DNA of 56,872 nt from Gryganskiella cystojenkinii (taxonomy: Eukaryota > Mortierellomycota > Mortierellomycetes > Mortierellales > Mortierellaceae), in contig JAAAIG010000153.1 in NCBI GenBank assembly GCA_015852425.1, positions 1-56,872 of the forward strand. The letters run 5' to 3'. Both the position numbers and the translations under genes were made by a program. Positions 45,560-56,872 of this stretch are shown here, in pieces; positions within the stretch are counted from its first letter, which is position 1; each line of letters opens with the position of its first letter. The notes beneath the pieces were generated by a model, which was not told the origin of the DNA, did no database searches, and saw only the letters and a program-made list of their open reading frames with translations.

Positions 45560-46105
45560 AACGAGTGTTAGGATTAGTACTGAGGGCGGAGGTAGTTAGA
45601 GGGAGGGAAGGCAGAGTGGGACCGCGTCCAGCGAACCGGCCACCGTCAACTGCTCTGTGGCCCTGAAAGTGGCAGGTATCACACACCAGTTTAGGGCAAT
45701 GGAGGAGGGTGTCACCAACCAAGTGTGCGGACTGGAAGCACCTGGTTATTCTAGCAAGGGATGGCAAGAGTGCGCATACAGTAGTCAATTGTCTCACTTG
45801 CGAGCTGGACGAAAACATGAGCTTCCCAGCGATAGGAGGAGTGTTCTGCAACCGTAAGACCGGGAACGGTGATTTTGGCAATGGTGCCGATGGGCAGGAA
45901 AGCCTCACGCATACCTTCAGTCACGTAATCCACCCAGGTACCCTCCCAGGGGATATCAATATCCTCCACAAAAGAATGAACCATTTTGAGTTCAGAGGGG
46001 GGGGGTTTACGTGCAAGAATGGGAACGTCGCGGATTTTGACGGGGGTAATAAATACTTTTTCGAAGGCCGTGGAGTCATCGCGAAAAGCATTTACCTAGG
46101 GCTTT
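45560..46105 (-). mobile_element. LINE ORF1/gag-like relic
   Basis: The minus strand from about 46102 reads VNAFRDDSTAFEKVFITPVK, then IRDVPILARKPPP, a globular segment, and CMRTLAIPC before a stop (near 45751). In a shifted frame further on come CFQSAHLVGDTLLHCPKLVC and CDTCHFQGHRAVD. The last part looks like two damaged CCHC zinc knuckles (cysteines changed to Ser and Gly). A nucleic-acid-binding ORF followed by zinc knuckles is the layout of LINE ORF1 and of gag. The frameshift and lost cysteines show it is dead. No reverse transcriptase was found nearby. Confidence 0.45.
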
Positions 46106-46701
46106 TGTCGTAGAAGGTGACTGGGTGATTTGAGTGCTAACAGCGTCCAAGAGCATTGGAGCGCCGATTTCTCGTGGAATGTGGGGTGTAGTTGGCAGTT
46201 CGTCGAGGGATGGGAGACACTGGAATATCGGCCTCTTCGCACAGTCCGCGGATTGGGGAAGCCTGTTGCTAGAGGGCTGTTGCCCTGGGCGCCAGGCGGG
46301 AGAGAATGGCTAGGTAGAACTGGTTGTTTTATTGTGCTTTTTGAATACGAGTGGAGATTTATTTACTACGCGGGAGTGATAGAGTAGGAATATGAATAGA
46401 AGTCTGGTTGTGTGAATACTGCGTAATAGAAATCCTTGGGTGACTGCTCGTTCCCACCTCTCTCGATTTCGCCAAGTCAGAAAATAATTGTGTGCTGAGG
46501 AACGCGCCCACCAAGACACCGCACCTTCTTCTTTTAGGCCTACTCTGACTCGTTCATCCATCGCAGGGCTGACTCTTCAAGATTCACCCCCTCGGCCACT
46601 CACTCACACTCTCGAATAAGAACTACCCTGGCAAAAAACTCCCCAAGAACATCTCTTCATACACACGGTCCCCATCAACCACCGCAACTAACAATTTCGT
46701 G
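46106..46701. other. Upstream region of the CLC gene
   Basis: No gene is seen. Just before the ATG at 46702 the sequence is C/A/T-rich (46560-46690), as in other leaders here. No TATA box was recognised. Confidence 0.4.
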
Positions 46702-49700
46702 ATGGAGCCAAGTCAGGACAACAATGACCTCGACGGCATAATTGCAAACTCAATCTCACGGCCCCACAACACCAATACGAATACGAACAGTAATAGCAGC
46801 AATACCCGCACCGGCACCGGTCGTCTAGTCTCTGGAAGAACGCAAGAAGACCCAAGAACAGTCTCTGGGCTGCTGGAACCAGAACCGTCCCACACCTCGC
46901 CTTCTTCACCCATATACGGATTCGATGCCACAGCCTCTGTCAACTCACCCTTGGCCCATATGGCACTGCAACCGGGGATGAGTCCTGCGATCCAACGAGG
47001 CACCTCCTTAGGCCTTGCCCTTGGAGGATCCGGGTTCCGCCGGAAACCTCTCTTTGGACCCGAAGAAGAGGACGAAGAAGCGCTCGAGAATTTCTTGGAG
47101 GGCACGACCGCAGATCAGAAACGAACGGCTAACACGGGTTCAGGGAAGCAAAGAGGAGGTGGAAGCCGGAAAGGACCGAGAACTTTTCAGTCCCTGACCC
47201 GGTCTGCCGACGAAGCCGAAATCGAAACCATGGCTGATCCAATCCGAGAACGGGTCAATGCTAGCAATGACGAGGATGAAGAAGAAGACGACGAGGATGC
47301 GGATTCGGAAACACCGTTACAACCCCATGAACCGATTCGAGGACTAGAGTAAGTCCTCGTTTTTCCAAAGCTACCTTTGAGGACGAAGAACGTTATGGAT
47401 ATAAAATGACGATTTCTCAATTATGCATGCGCGTCGTGCACTGACTTGGAACGTCGCTCCCCCCTTTGTTTATTTTTTTAGGAGTCGACACGATTTTAAC
47501 TTTTTCAAAAACAGGAATCAGCCCGAGGGTAGGTCGAACACAAACAGTTTCTTGGCCCGTTTAGGTGTCACTGTTCCCTCGGTTGGTGGAAACACAGGAG
47601 GACCAGCTGGAAGTTCAGCTCTGGGCGCTGGCAGGACGGGTTCTCCGCGGTTAGGCATCGGACCCTTTGGGTCCTCCTCTCGGATGAGGCAACAAGGACG
47701 GTTCCCTGGAAAGTTGTTTCTGCCAAGGACATTGACTGGTCAACCAAGCTCTGCAGGAAGTGGTGAAGCTTCAGCAGCAGGAAGCGGAGGCGGAGGAGGC
47801 AACGATCATAATGGATCGGATTTCCCGAGTGCTGGAGGATCAAACCCAAGCCCGATTTACTCTGGTGGACCCAACCCATACCACGATGATGCCGTCGATT
47901 GGGTAGTAGAAGGGACAGGAATGCGTGTCGCCTACGACGATTTCACAACCATCGGTATGCTTTCTCAACATGTTTGATGTGTAGAGATTAATGTGTTCAG
48001 AGGCGCCTTTTTTTAAAAAAAAAAATGCTAATACGTTTTACATCTTGCTTACTTTCTTTTTAGACTGGATCCACGACTTTGCAGAGGAGCGACAGCGGAC
48101 ACGGAGATTACATCGCCAGCCAGGACTAGCGGGTCAAATTGCCGTCATGTACGATTGGGTTCAAGGATGGGTGGTTGTGTTGGCTGTAGGAATCGCAGCT
48201 GGTATTGTAGCTGGTGGATCCGATATTGCCTCCCAGTGGCTCGGAGATATCAAGGAGGGTTACTGCGACACTGCATTTTATCTCAACAGGAATTTTTGCT
48301 GCTGGGGACTTGAAGGTAAAGACAATTGAGGTGCCATCTGGATTTTAAACTGTTCTTTGCCTAACGCTACCGACGGTCCTCCTCTATGACGTCGACCATC
48401 TGGCTAACACACTCTTTGACTTTCTAACCTAGTCTCTGAATGTACGGATTGGGTGCCATGGAACAGCGCCACGTTCGTCGTAGGATACATCTTTTACATC
48501 ATGTTTGCGCTCATGTTCGCTACCACTGCTGCCTATCTCGTCAAGACTTTTGCCCCATATGCTGAAGGATCGGGCATCCCAGAGGTCAAGACCATTCTCG
48601 GAGGCTTTGTTATCCGTCATTATCTCGGTGTGGAGACTCTGGTGATCAAGACGGTAACGCTGATTCTCTCGACCGCTGCAGGACTCTCTCTCGGAAAGGA
48701 AGGTCCCCTACTTCATATCGCTTGTTGCATCGGAAACATTCTGCCTCGAATTTTCCCAAAGTTTAAACGGAACGAAGCCAAAATGCGTGAGATCCTTTCA
48801 GCGGCGGCATCGGCGGGTATTTCTGTTGCCTTTGGAGCGCCTATCGGAGGTGTCGTATTCTCATTAGAGGAGATGTCTTACTATTTCTCGTCGGATACAA
48901 TGTGGCACTCGTTCTTTTGTGCCATGGCAGCGGCTGTAGCGTTGAAGCTGATGGATCCGTTCAGGACTGAGAAATTGGTCGTCTTCCAAGTCTCGTATGA
49001 CCGTGATTGGCATGGATTCGAGATGTTCTTTTACTTGGTCCTCGGTATCCTCGGTGTAAGTTGGCCTGTACCTGAAACGCTTTTTTTTATTTTATTTTTT
49101 GACAGCTATGGTATCCCAGTCTAACGTCGGTTATCACTTAACGTTGTAGGGTCTCTGGGGAGCCTTCTTCATCCGGATGAATCTGAGGTTAGCGGCGTTC
49201 AGAAAGACATCGTGGTTGCGATACTTCCCCATCTATGAGGTCTTTGGCGTTTGTCTCTTGACTGCTGTCGTTGGATATCTCAATATTTTTACTCGGTAAG
49301 GAAAGGAAAGGATTAGTAGGTTCTTGAATGGTTTGGTCCAAGTTTACTCACAATTTCAAATTATTTGTACATTTTCTTCCCAGTGTACAATCACCCGAGC
49401 TACTGGCGAATTTGTTCCGTGAATGCGATGGAAACGCCAGCAACTACCATGGGCTATGCGAGTAGGTTGAACTCGGTTTATATTTGTTTTCTTGTCAAGT
49501 TTTTATGTACATGATACTAACAGGCACTGGTTTTTTTAAATAATCGACCATGTAGTGAGGGTGGCGTGACCCTTCGAGTCTTCTCTCTCCTGTCCGCGAG
49601 CGGTGTGAAGGGTTTGCTAACAATTTTGACTTTTGGACTGGCGATCCCAGCTGGTATCTTTATGCCCTCCATGGTCATCGGAGCATTGTTCGGAAGAGCC

Positions 49701-50598
49701 TTGGGTATGGTTGTCCAAGCTTGGCAAACAGCTCACCCTGGATTCTGGATATTTGCCTCATGCTTACCAGATGTACCTTGCGTAACTCCGGGATCGTATG
49801 CGATGGTTGGAGCCGCAGCTTTTATGGGTGGAGTCACTCGCATGACAGTCTCGTTAGTGATTATTATGTTTGAACTGACAGGAGCTTTAACCTATGTCCT
49901 GCCCATCATGATTGTTGGTATGTATCCTTTCGCTTCCTTGTTTTTGTTATAGTCTATTGGTGCGCTATCTTCAAAAGTCTAATTCCGCTCTATCTATTTC
50001 GTCGATAGTCATGACGAGCAAGTGGGTTGGCGACGCATTCGGCAAGGAAGGAATCTTTGATGGCATCATCCTCTTGTGCGGTTACCCCTTTTTGGACGAC
50101 AAAGAAGAGTACAAGTTGAACACCATGGCCTCTCAGGTCATGACCCCAGTCGAGGACATTGTTGTCGTCACTGCAACCGGAAACACGTTGGACTCTCTCG
50201 ACAACCTGTTGCATGAGACCGCCTACAAGGGATACCCCGTTGTGAACTCGCTGAGGGATATGATGCTGGTCGGGTATATCTCAAGGACCGAACTTCGGTA
50301 TGCGATTGATGAAGCACGGAAACGGAACCTCCCAGGAAATACTCCTGCAGGAAATGTGGTTCCAATCTTGGAGAACACGCCAGCATTTATCGAGTTCCGG
50401 TTATGGATGGATCAGACGCCTATTACGGTGTCGCACAGGTTCCCGATGGATCAAGTCATTGTCATCTTTAGAAAGTTGGGTGTGCGGTATGTGCTTTGTA
50501 CGCAGCATGGACAACTTCTTGGACTGATCACCAAGAAGGATGTGTTGAGGCATCTGGCGTCGATTGAACATCCTGGAGATCAAGAAAACGCCTCTTAA
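46702..50598 (+). CDS. CLC-family Cl-/H+ exchanger (CLC-3/4/5, Gef1-like)
   Basis: Endomembrane chloride/proton antiporter with a cytosolic CBS pair. Predicted exons: 46702-47348, 47482-47954, 48064-48315, 48433-49055, 49150-49295, 49384-49461, 49556-49917, 50009-50598, giving 1056 residues in frame. The first ~390 residues are hydrophilic, with Ser/Thr/Asn-rich, acidic (ASNDEDEEEDDEDADSE) and Gly-rich stretches. Then AYDDFTTIDWIHDFAEERQR leads into the channel. Pore motifs are GSGIPEVKTI, GKEGPLLHIA (gating Glu) and GGVVFSLEEMSYYF, whose first Glu matches the proton glutamate that marks exchangers rather than channels. The region GIFMPSMVIGALFGR is the third pore segment. Two CBS domains end the protein (MTPVEDIVVVTATG...; LLGLITKKDVLRHLA). 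Confidence 0.94.
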
Positions 50599-50781
50599 GG
50601 ATACTCTCAATTCTTTAGATACAACCTCAACAACCAAAAAAGGATAGTAAAAATGCCTCAAACAGAAAAAAAACAAAAAAAAAGTTGTTGGCTGTACAAA
50701 TATGAAATGAGGTTTATTGACAAGGAGAGGGGATTCTAAGAAGGTATTTCATGCGGTAGTTGATTATGCTTTGCTGAATAT

Positions 50782-52719
50782 TTACTCAAACTTGATACCC
50801 TGGGCAAGAGGAAGCTGACCAGAGTAGTTGATGACACAGGTGCTGCGACGCATGTACTGCTTCCAGGCATCGGATCCAGACTCACGTCCACCACCAGTCT
50901 CCTTCTCACCTCCGAATGCGCAACCAATCTCGGCACCGCTCGAGGGCAAGTTGATGTTGGCGATACCGCAGTCAGATCCTGAGGGACCGACCCACTTGAA
51001 GAGATGCTCAGGGTTACGGGTGAACAAGGAAGAAGAAAGACCCTGCTTGACAGAGTTGTTGATCTCGATGGCATGCTCAAGAGACTTGATCTTCATGGTG
51101 TGCAAGATGGGGACAAAGATCTCGTTCTGGACAACATCGGCATCGGGGGTGATGCTGGTGATCGTTGGAACGACAAAGTTACCGGGACGGTCCAGGACTT
51201 CGCCTCCGGTAAGGATCTTTCCACCCTGAGCCTTCACAGCCTCAATACCCTTCTTGTAGTGCTCAACAGCGACCTTGGTGTGAAGGGGTCCGCAGAGAGT
51301 ACCGGCCTCGAGGGGGTCACCGATGCGGATGGACTTGTAGGCCTTGACGAGCTTCTCGATAAACTCATCGTGGATCTTCTCGTGAAGGAGCAGGCGACGG
51401 GTGGTGGTGCAACGCTGACCGGCGGTACCGACGGCGGCAAAGAGGACCGAGCGAAGGGCGAGATCGAGATCAGCATCGTCCATGACAACAATGGCGTTGT
51501 TACCACCGAGCTCGAGGAGGGACTTTCCGAAACGCTTGGCGACGGTCTCACCGACCTTGCGACCGACAGCGGTGGAACCGGTGAAGGACAAGAGCTTGAC
51601 ACGCTCATCTTCGACCATGGCGGATCCAACATCGGCACCACCGGCAACGAGGGAGCAGAGGGCTCCGGGGAGACCGTTCTGGACGAGGACCTTCTCGAGA
51701 ATCTTGGTGACAGCAACGGAGGAGAGGTTGGTGGTGGGTGCGCCCTTCCAGACGACGGGGTTACCGCAGACGAGAGCAATGGCCGAGTTCCAGCCTAATT
51801 TTTTGAACCAAAAGAAAGGTAGTTGTCATGATGTAAAGGGAAATAGAGCGAGGGAAATAAAGCGAAGAAAAAAAAAGACAGAGTTAAAAACCGCTTATGG
51901 AAAGAATGGATAAATTTCCCACGGGAAGAGCAGGAGCAAGGCAATAAACCCCATGAACCACTGGTGTTTCTCAAAGAAAATCATATGACACCACTTACCA
52001 TAGACAGCTACGGGGAAGTTGAAGGCAGAGATGACACCGACGGTACCGATGGGGTTCCACTGTTCAATCATGAAATGACCGGGACGCTCCGAGGGAACGA
52101 CCTGACCGTTCAAGGTACGACCGAGACCGAGGGCGAAATCACAGATATCGATGTATTCCTGAACCTCTCCCTTACCCTCGGGCAAGATCTTGCCCATCTC
52201 GAGCGAAACCAAAGCACCGAGAGGCTCGAGCTTGGCATTGAGGGCATCACGCATCTGACGGACAATCTCGCCACGCTTGGGAGCGGGGGTCTCACGCCAC
52301 ATGACCTTGATGTCCTCCATCTTTTGAAGTGTCTCGTTCAACTCTGCGACGGTACCCTATTTTGATTTGATGTAGTTGAAAAGGTAGCGTTAGCATGCGC
52401 AGATGGATAGTGTTGAAAAAGAATGAACATCTCAAATCAGCACAAAAGCACATACAGTCTGAACACGTCCAATGACGGATCCATCGGCGGGGTTGACAGA
52501 GTCGACGATGGGACCGGAACCACCCCAGGTGCCGTTGAAGACACCCTTGTTATCGAACTGAAGATCGAGTTGGTCAAAGATGGCCTTGTGCTTGGGGTTG
52601 ATCTTTGTGGAGGAAGAGTAGTTGAGGACGGTCATGGAACGGATCGCGGCCTTGGAAGCGGTCGAGCGGAGGAGCGTAGTCCTGTTCTGAGCAAGACGAC
52701 CGAGGAGCATGGACGACAT
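50782..52719 (-). CDS. ALDH7A1-type (antiquitin) aldehyde dehydrogenase
   Basis: NAD-dependent aldehyde dehydrogenase; family members oxidise alpha-aminoadipic semialdehyde and other aldehydes. Predicted exons on the minus strand: 52719-52456, 52356-51999, 51794-50782, giving 544 residues. The N-terminus ([20 protein letters not shown]) is Ser/Arg/Leu-rich without acids, consistent with a mitochondrial presequence. Core motifs: [66 protein letters not shown] (general-base Glu), [20 protein letters not shown] (nucleophile Cys), and [20 protein letters not shown] with [20 protein letters not shown] at the end. The GQRCTTTRR and GPLHTK segments are typical of ALDH7. The gene is convergent with the CLC gene (183 bases between stops). 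Confidence 0.93.
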
Positions 52720-53873
52720 GATGTGATTATATATTTACAAAGAGAGGATGAAGGATGAGATGGAAAGAGATGGAATTGAAATCAATTCAAACAAACAAAC
52801 AAAATATGTCAGGGGCGTGGTGGAAGAGAGGGGAGAAAAGGGAGTGGAGAGGAGAGAGGGATGAAGAAAAGAAAAGGACAAAACAACACACACTTCTCTT
52901 TATACCCCACTCTCTTCGCCGCAAATTGACTCGAGTCCAGAGTTCAAACAACGGTTCCCCGGCCAAGTCTCTTTGTCCAATGGCTTCCCTTCGAATACTT
53001 ATGCGAAGCTACTCTGCCCCACGGAGCGAAGAGGAAAACGAACAAGAGCCGAGTGTGGGAAACTTCCAAAAATGGGTTCTCTCTTCTTTTTTTTTGACAC
53101 ACTTTTTTGTTTGCCCGCTGCTGACTGGTGCACCTTTTTCGTTTGCGTGTGTGTTTTTATTTTATTCAGCCAATTCAATTGTACCTTTGAGAGAAGAGCA
53201 AGAAGAAATAGCCCGTACGTCAGTGAAGGTAGACCTAACCCAACACACAAAACACATTTGAGCGATTGAGTCATCGGAAACAAAGTTCTACGCGTTGGGT
53301 CAAATGGTCTACAGAGTCTAGAGTTCAACTCCTCCTTTGGAACTTGACTATGTGCCTTTATGATCATCCTGTCTGTTCCAAGCGTTATCGTCTCTTAGGG
53401 CCATCGCCGGTATTTTGGACTGCCTCCAGATAACAGTCTTGCCAAACGCCGCCTTTTTGCTGATCGTACCTAGGATTGATTCACTTTTGTGCTCCCAAAC
53501 ATGACTTGTGCAGCTGGAACCATTTAAAGTCATCAGTAGAGTGGGTCAGGGAGAGCCAGTGGTGAATAGAGAGAGAGAGCGAGAGCGAGAGCGAGTGAGA
53601 GAGAGAGAGACTTAAAAAGAGAATGGGCAGGATGAAATGGGTAGAAGGACTGAGTGCGTGGATCGAGCGATCGTCCTAAAACGCAGACCAAAAATTCGTT
53701 GTTCGCTTTCCCTAAAAAAAAAAAAAAAAATGACGCTGTGACGAGAGAGTCTTTTTTTTCATTCTTTCGTTCATTACTACTCATCGCACGCAGGAACAAA
53801 ACCATCAGTAAGGAACAGGGCGCTAGGGACAAACATCAAGGACAAACAATCATACAGGACATACCAATAAACG
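52720..53873. other. Divergent spacer between the ALDH7 and EIPR1 genes
   Basis: No gene is seen. It contains a GA-rich microsatellite (53568-53610, interrupted by GC) and A runs near 53714-53730. Promoters of both flanking genes must lie here. A tRNA-like B-box look-alike near 53330 was examined and rejected. Confidence 0.4.
53568..53610 (+). repeat. Imperfect (GA)n microsatellite
   Basis: GA repeats interrupted by GAGC units (GAGAGAGAGCGAGAGCGAGA and onward), upstream of EIPR1. Confidence 0.8.
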
Positions 53874-55839
53874 ATGGAGACAACAGAACATCGTTCGTGC
53901 GCATATGGATTACGCCACCAGGTATGGACATTCTGAATTCCATGTCACCGAAGAGACGAGGTTCTGCGGTCGCGTCTACTTCGCCGCGAGAATATTGACG
54001 AGAATGCTAACCAAGAGAAGAGGAACATCGCCTCTCTATCTCTCTTGCAATCTATTTGTCCATGGCGTTGACTCTGTCCTTGCATCTAGACCCGATGTCT
54101 CTCGGCCATTAAATCCAATGACGGCAAGAGCAGGTTCATCATTGGCACCCAGGAACTGTTAAAACCGAACGAGGTAATGACAAAAAAAAATAGAATGAAT
54201 GCATAACTGGACTCGATGGCAAAGAATAGGAAGGAAAAAGATCAATGTCTTACAGGTTACGGATAATAACGCTCTTGGAGGTCATCTTCATCATCACAAT
54301 AGATCCACCTGTTGACCTTTGACGAGGATATGTTTGAGATCAGCACAACGATATTCAGTCACCCGCACGAGATTTGGGATATTTCGGCTTCGAAAGAAGA
54401 CCCAGATCTCTTTTTTACGTGTCATCGACAAGGTAATAGAGAGGGGCGCCATACGAGGAAAGAGAATTGAATGAATATCTCGGGATCTTGCAAACAGACT
54501 TCTAACAATTTTCTCTGTTTTTTTCTTCTTATTTTGTGTCCCTCATAGTGATCAATGGAAAGAAATCACAAAGTACAGCATCACTCTGGAGGCTGAAGCA
54601 GGAGCACAAGGATGAAGAATACTTCGATCTGGAACGAATGCACCAACATCAATCGCGGGGAGAGCTCGAGCTGGTCTTGACACTGGAATCTGACGATGGA
54701 TCCGTGAAGAAGTACGTCGCTGTTTCTATGAGATATCGCAAGATCGCTAAAATCGAACAACGGCGGCCTAATAGTCTCTAATTTTTTTTTTTGTCCGCTC
54801 GATAGGGTTATCTGGCAGGACAGCACTGAAGTCATCTCTGTGGAGGACACTCGGATCTGCATATGGGATATCGACATCAAGCAGGCCAAGGCCAAGGTAT
54901 AAGATGGATTTGCGTTTGTTAATTTGGTAGCAAAACGACCTCCATCGGATAATATTGACATTTTCTTGACTCTTTTTTGTGCTCCAGTTGACAGGATCAA
55001 TTACAATTCCAGATCCAAACTTCAAGTTTACAAGTGCGGTGATGAATCCACATGCACAAGAGGTCGTGGCGGCGTATGGACGATCGATCCAGGGCTGGAA
55101 CCTGAGCTCGTTAAAGCCCACATTCACCATCCAGGACTCTCAACCGGCCTTGATTCGTTGTCTGGACTATAACCCTAATAGACCCTTCCAGATTGCTGCC
55201 GGAGGAGACGATGGCAAGGTCCGGATCTGGGATGTTCGGGATACGACCGCTGGACCTATCATGACGATTCAGGATCATACGCATTGGTAAGAGACCGTGA
55301 CTCTGATATTCCACTTATATTTCAGTAGTATTACTCTTTCCTTGACTGACTGTTCCTGTCTCGTTGTAGGGTATGGTCTGTTGCGTACAACAAATTCCAT
55401 GACCAATTGGTACTCACGTCAAGTTCGGATTGCCAGGTGAACCTGCAGAGTATCGTATCGATCTCTACAGGAGCTGACTACAAGTACAACGATGACGAGC
55501 GCCAAGAAGGAGACCAAGCACTGGAAGAGGACGATGATCTTGCTGAGACCGGACAGCAGGAGTGAGTGGCAATCCATTGACAACTCTTTTTTTTTTTTTT
55601 GGTGGCGAGCTTACTGTGCAGAGCATAAATATCTAACCAGTTTATCTTGCTATTTTTATGCGCATGATAGTGCACCTACAGATGGTCTTGTCCATGCATT
55701 TGATCAGCATGAGGATTCAGTGTACCAGGTTGCATGGAGCAGTGTCGATCCTTGGTTGTTCATGTCCCTGTCTTACGATGGTCGAGCCGTGATGAACCAG
55801 GTCCCCAGTGAAGAAAAGTTCAAGATCATCATGAGCTAA
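53874..55839 (+). CDS. EIPR1: EIPR1/TSSC1, WD-repeat partner of GARP/EARP tethering complexes
   Basis: WD40 beta-propeller protein that works with GARP and EARP in endosome-to-Golgi retrieval and recycling. Predicted exons: 53874-53921, 54090-54173, 54303-54432, 54549-54711, 54806-54896, 54988-55286, 55370-55561, 55671-55839, giving 391 residues, close to the animal protein (387). It begins [20 protein letters not shown], then [40 protein letters not shown] and [20 protein letters not shown]. Later repeats read [67 protein letters not shown] and [20 protein letters not shown]. The order matches EIPR1 throughout. An acidic loop ([13 protein letters not shown]) before the last exon is also typical. 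All junctions keep the frame. Confidence 0.92.
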
Positions 55840-56872
55840 ACATTGTCATCACTCTAAAACTAATGAAAAGAAGAGAGGAGGGCGGACAAATAAAACTCGC
55901 ATGGCGCCCATTTATCGTCGGAGTAAAATTGAGGGTGCCTTCAATTTTGTGCACACGGACAATCAAGGTTGTGGGGAAAGTGTGCCATGTTTGTTCTTTG
56001 ATTCAAAATCTGACCAATCAGCAACGATTAGGTCACGACCACCTTTTCAGGCACCAAAAAACAAGACAACGTCCAGAAACTCATTGGTGTTGCTGGCTTG
56101 GTTCGGCTACAAAAGCAAGGAAAGGGGAACAGGCGACCATGACGGGTATGATGTGCACGTTCAGGAGGCATAGCAGGAGCACCTGCAACTGTCGCCTTTT
56201 TTTTGAAACAAACAGAAGGATTCATTTCGTGTATCTGTCTGCGTTCTCTGTCTCTGCAGCACAACACGGCGCGAAAAGAAAGAAAAAAAGGAAGGGAAGG
56301 AAAGCAGGAAAAAGAGAGGGAAAGGAGAGATCCAATCCCTTTGGGGTCGTTTTGGCTCTCGGTTCTATTTGTCTTTGTTTCTTTGTTTGTGTTTCCTCCC
56401 TGCCTCTAACCCCTGCAATTTTTTTTTTTTTGTCCGCGCCCTGGTCACCAAGAACTCCAAGGGCAAACCAACGGAAGCACGGAAAGAAGTTTGTTTGTCA
56501 TTATTTGGCTCTTGTTTATCTTCCCAACCCAAAAAAAACACATACAACCACGCGTGGTCTCTTCTCTTTTGACAGGTGGCAGCACTGTTGTTGTTTTTTG
56601 TATCTTTTGGGCAACAACGACTGAACCAACCAGCGAACAAACGCCCACCGTCCTCTGAGCAGCTTTCTACTTCTTTTCCCTTTCTTCTTTTCTTTCCTTT
56701 CTTTCCCATCATCTCTTTTTCATTCTTCTGCCTTTTCTCTCTCTCATCTCATTGCACTACTCAGTTGCATCTAATTCAACTGACTGCCTGACGGTGTACA
56801 CATCCTAAAACACACATTCCGCCTCTGTTTTTTTGTATTCTCATCAAACTCAATTCCCCCGCTCTGTTTCAC
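55840..56872. promoter_or_regulatory. Right-edge region, probable promoter and leader of an off-window gene
   Basis: No coding exon is supported. From about 56650 to the edge the plus strand becomes pyrimidine-rich (CTTTTCCCTTTCTTCTTTTC, then CT-rich and C/A-rich sequence). This resembles the last 100-250 bases before the starts at 1613, 7658, 13258, 32510 and 35952. A plus-strand gene may begin just beyond 56872. Confidence 0.4.

Noticed and set aside
50828..51913. Several long plus-strand frames opposite the ALDH7 gene
   Set aside because: They are shadows of the strongly codon-biased ALDH7 exon 3 and have no start context or conserved motifs.
53280..53350. tRNA-like A box and B box (GTTCAACTC)
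   Set aside because: The spacing between boxes is about ten bases too short, and neither the T stem nor the acceptor stem pairs.
1..56872. CRISPR arrays, bacterial operons, phage or plasmid origins
   Set aside because: There are no regularly spaced repeats, no Shine-Dalgarno-led gene strings and no prokaryotic replication genes. Every recognised gene is eukaryotic and most have introns.

Overview
The window is nuclear DNA of a filamentous, early-diverging fungus. Genes are multi-exon with short GT-AG introns, long A/T homopolymers and glutamine tracts. There is a division-1 chitin synthase, no bacterial-type operon and no Shine-Dalgarno spacing. Codon style, pyrimidine-rich leaders and the gene set suggest a Mortierellomycota-like species; that placement is inference, not a database result.

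Region by region: (1) 1-6.2 kb is conserved housekeeping: the 5' end of NOP56 (minus, runs off the left edge) head-to-head with CNOT4/NOT4 (plus). (2) 6.2-14.3 kb is gene-poor and accessory: two duplicated histidine-rich, dehydrin-like small proteins (7.66 and 13.26 kb), a wrecked FAD monooxygenase copy, a GNAT acetyltransferase and an unidentified relic. (3) 14.3-25.3 kb holds a full-length ABCC/MRP transporter, a decaying FAD monooxygenase plus a third C-terminal fragment, the four-exon LSM5 gene and an eight-cysteine secreted protein. (4) 25.9-43.7 kb is gene-dense: chitin synthase, a His/Ser-rich protein with a possible PP1-docking motif, a THEM6-like hotdog protein, ALG2, SPT6 and mitochondrial AFG1. 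(5) 43.7-46.7 kb is accessory again: a diverged tandem duplication, a tiny secreted peptide and a LINE ORF1/gag-like relic. (6) 46.7-55.9 kb carries a CLC 2Cl-/H+ exchanger, an ALDH7A1-type aldehyde dehydrogenase and the WD-repeat protein EIPR1/TSSC1. The last kilobase looks like the promoter and leader of a gene starting just past the right edge.

Most genes are unrelated housekeeping genes covering ribosome biogenesis, mRNA decay and transcription elongation, N-glycosylation, cell wall, and vesicle or mitochondrial quality control. The unusual material lies in the two accessory regions. The best candidate for something undescribed is the duplicated pair of histidine-rich, dehydrin-like genes. 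Their N-terminal coding DNA is identical over 126 bases, and their promoters and 3' regions are strongly conserved. Beside them is a family of FAD monooxygenase copies caught at three stages of decay. Exon borders were read by eye from splice consensus, frame continuity and family similarity, so they are predictions.
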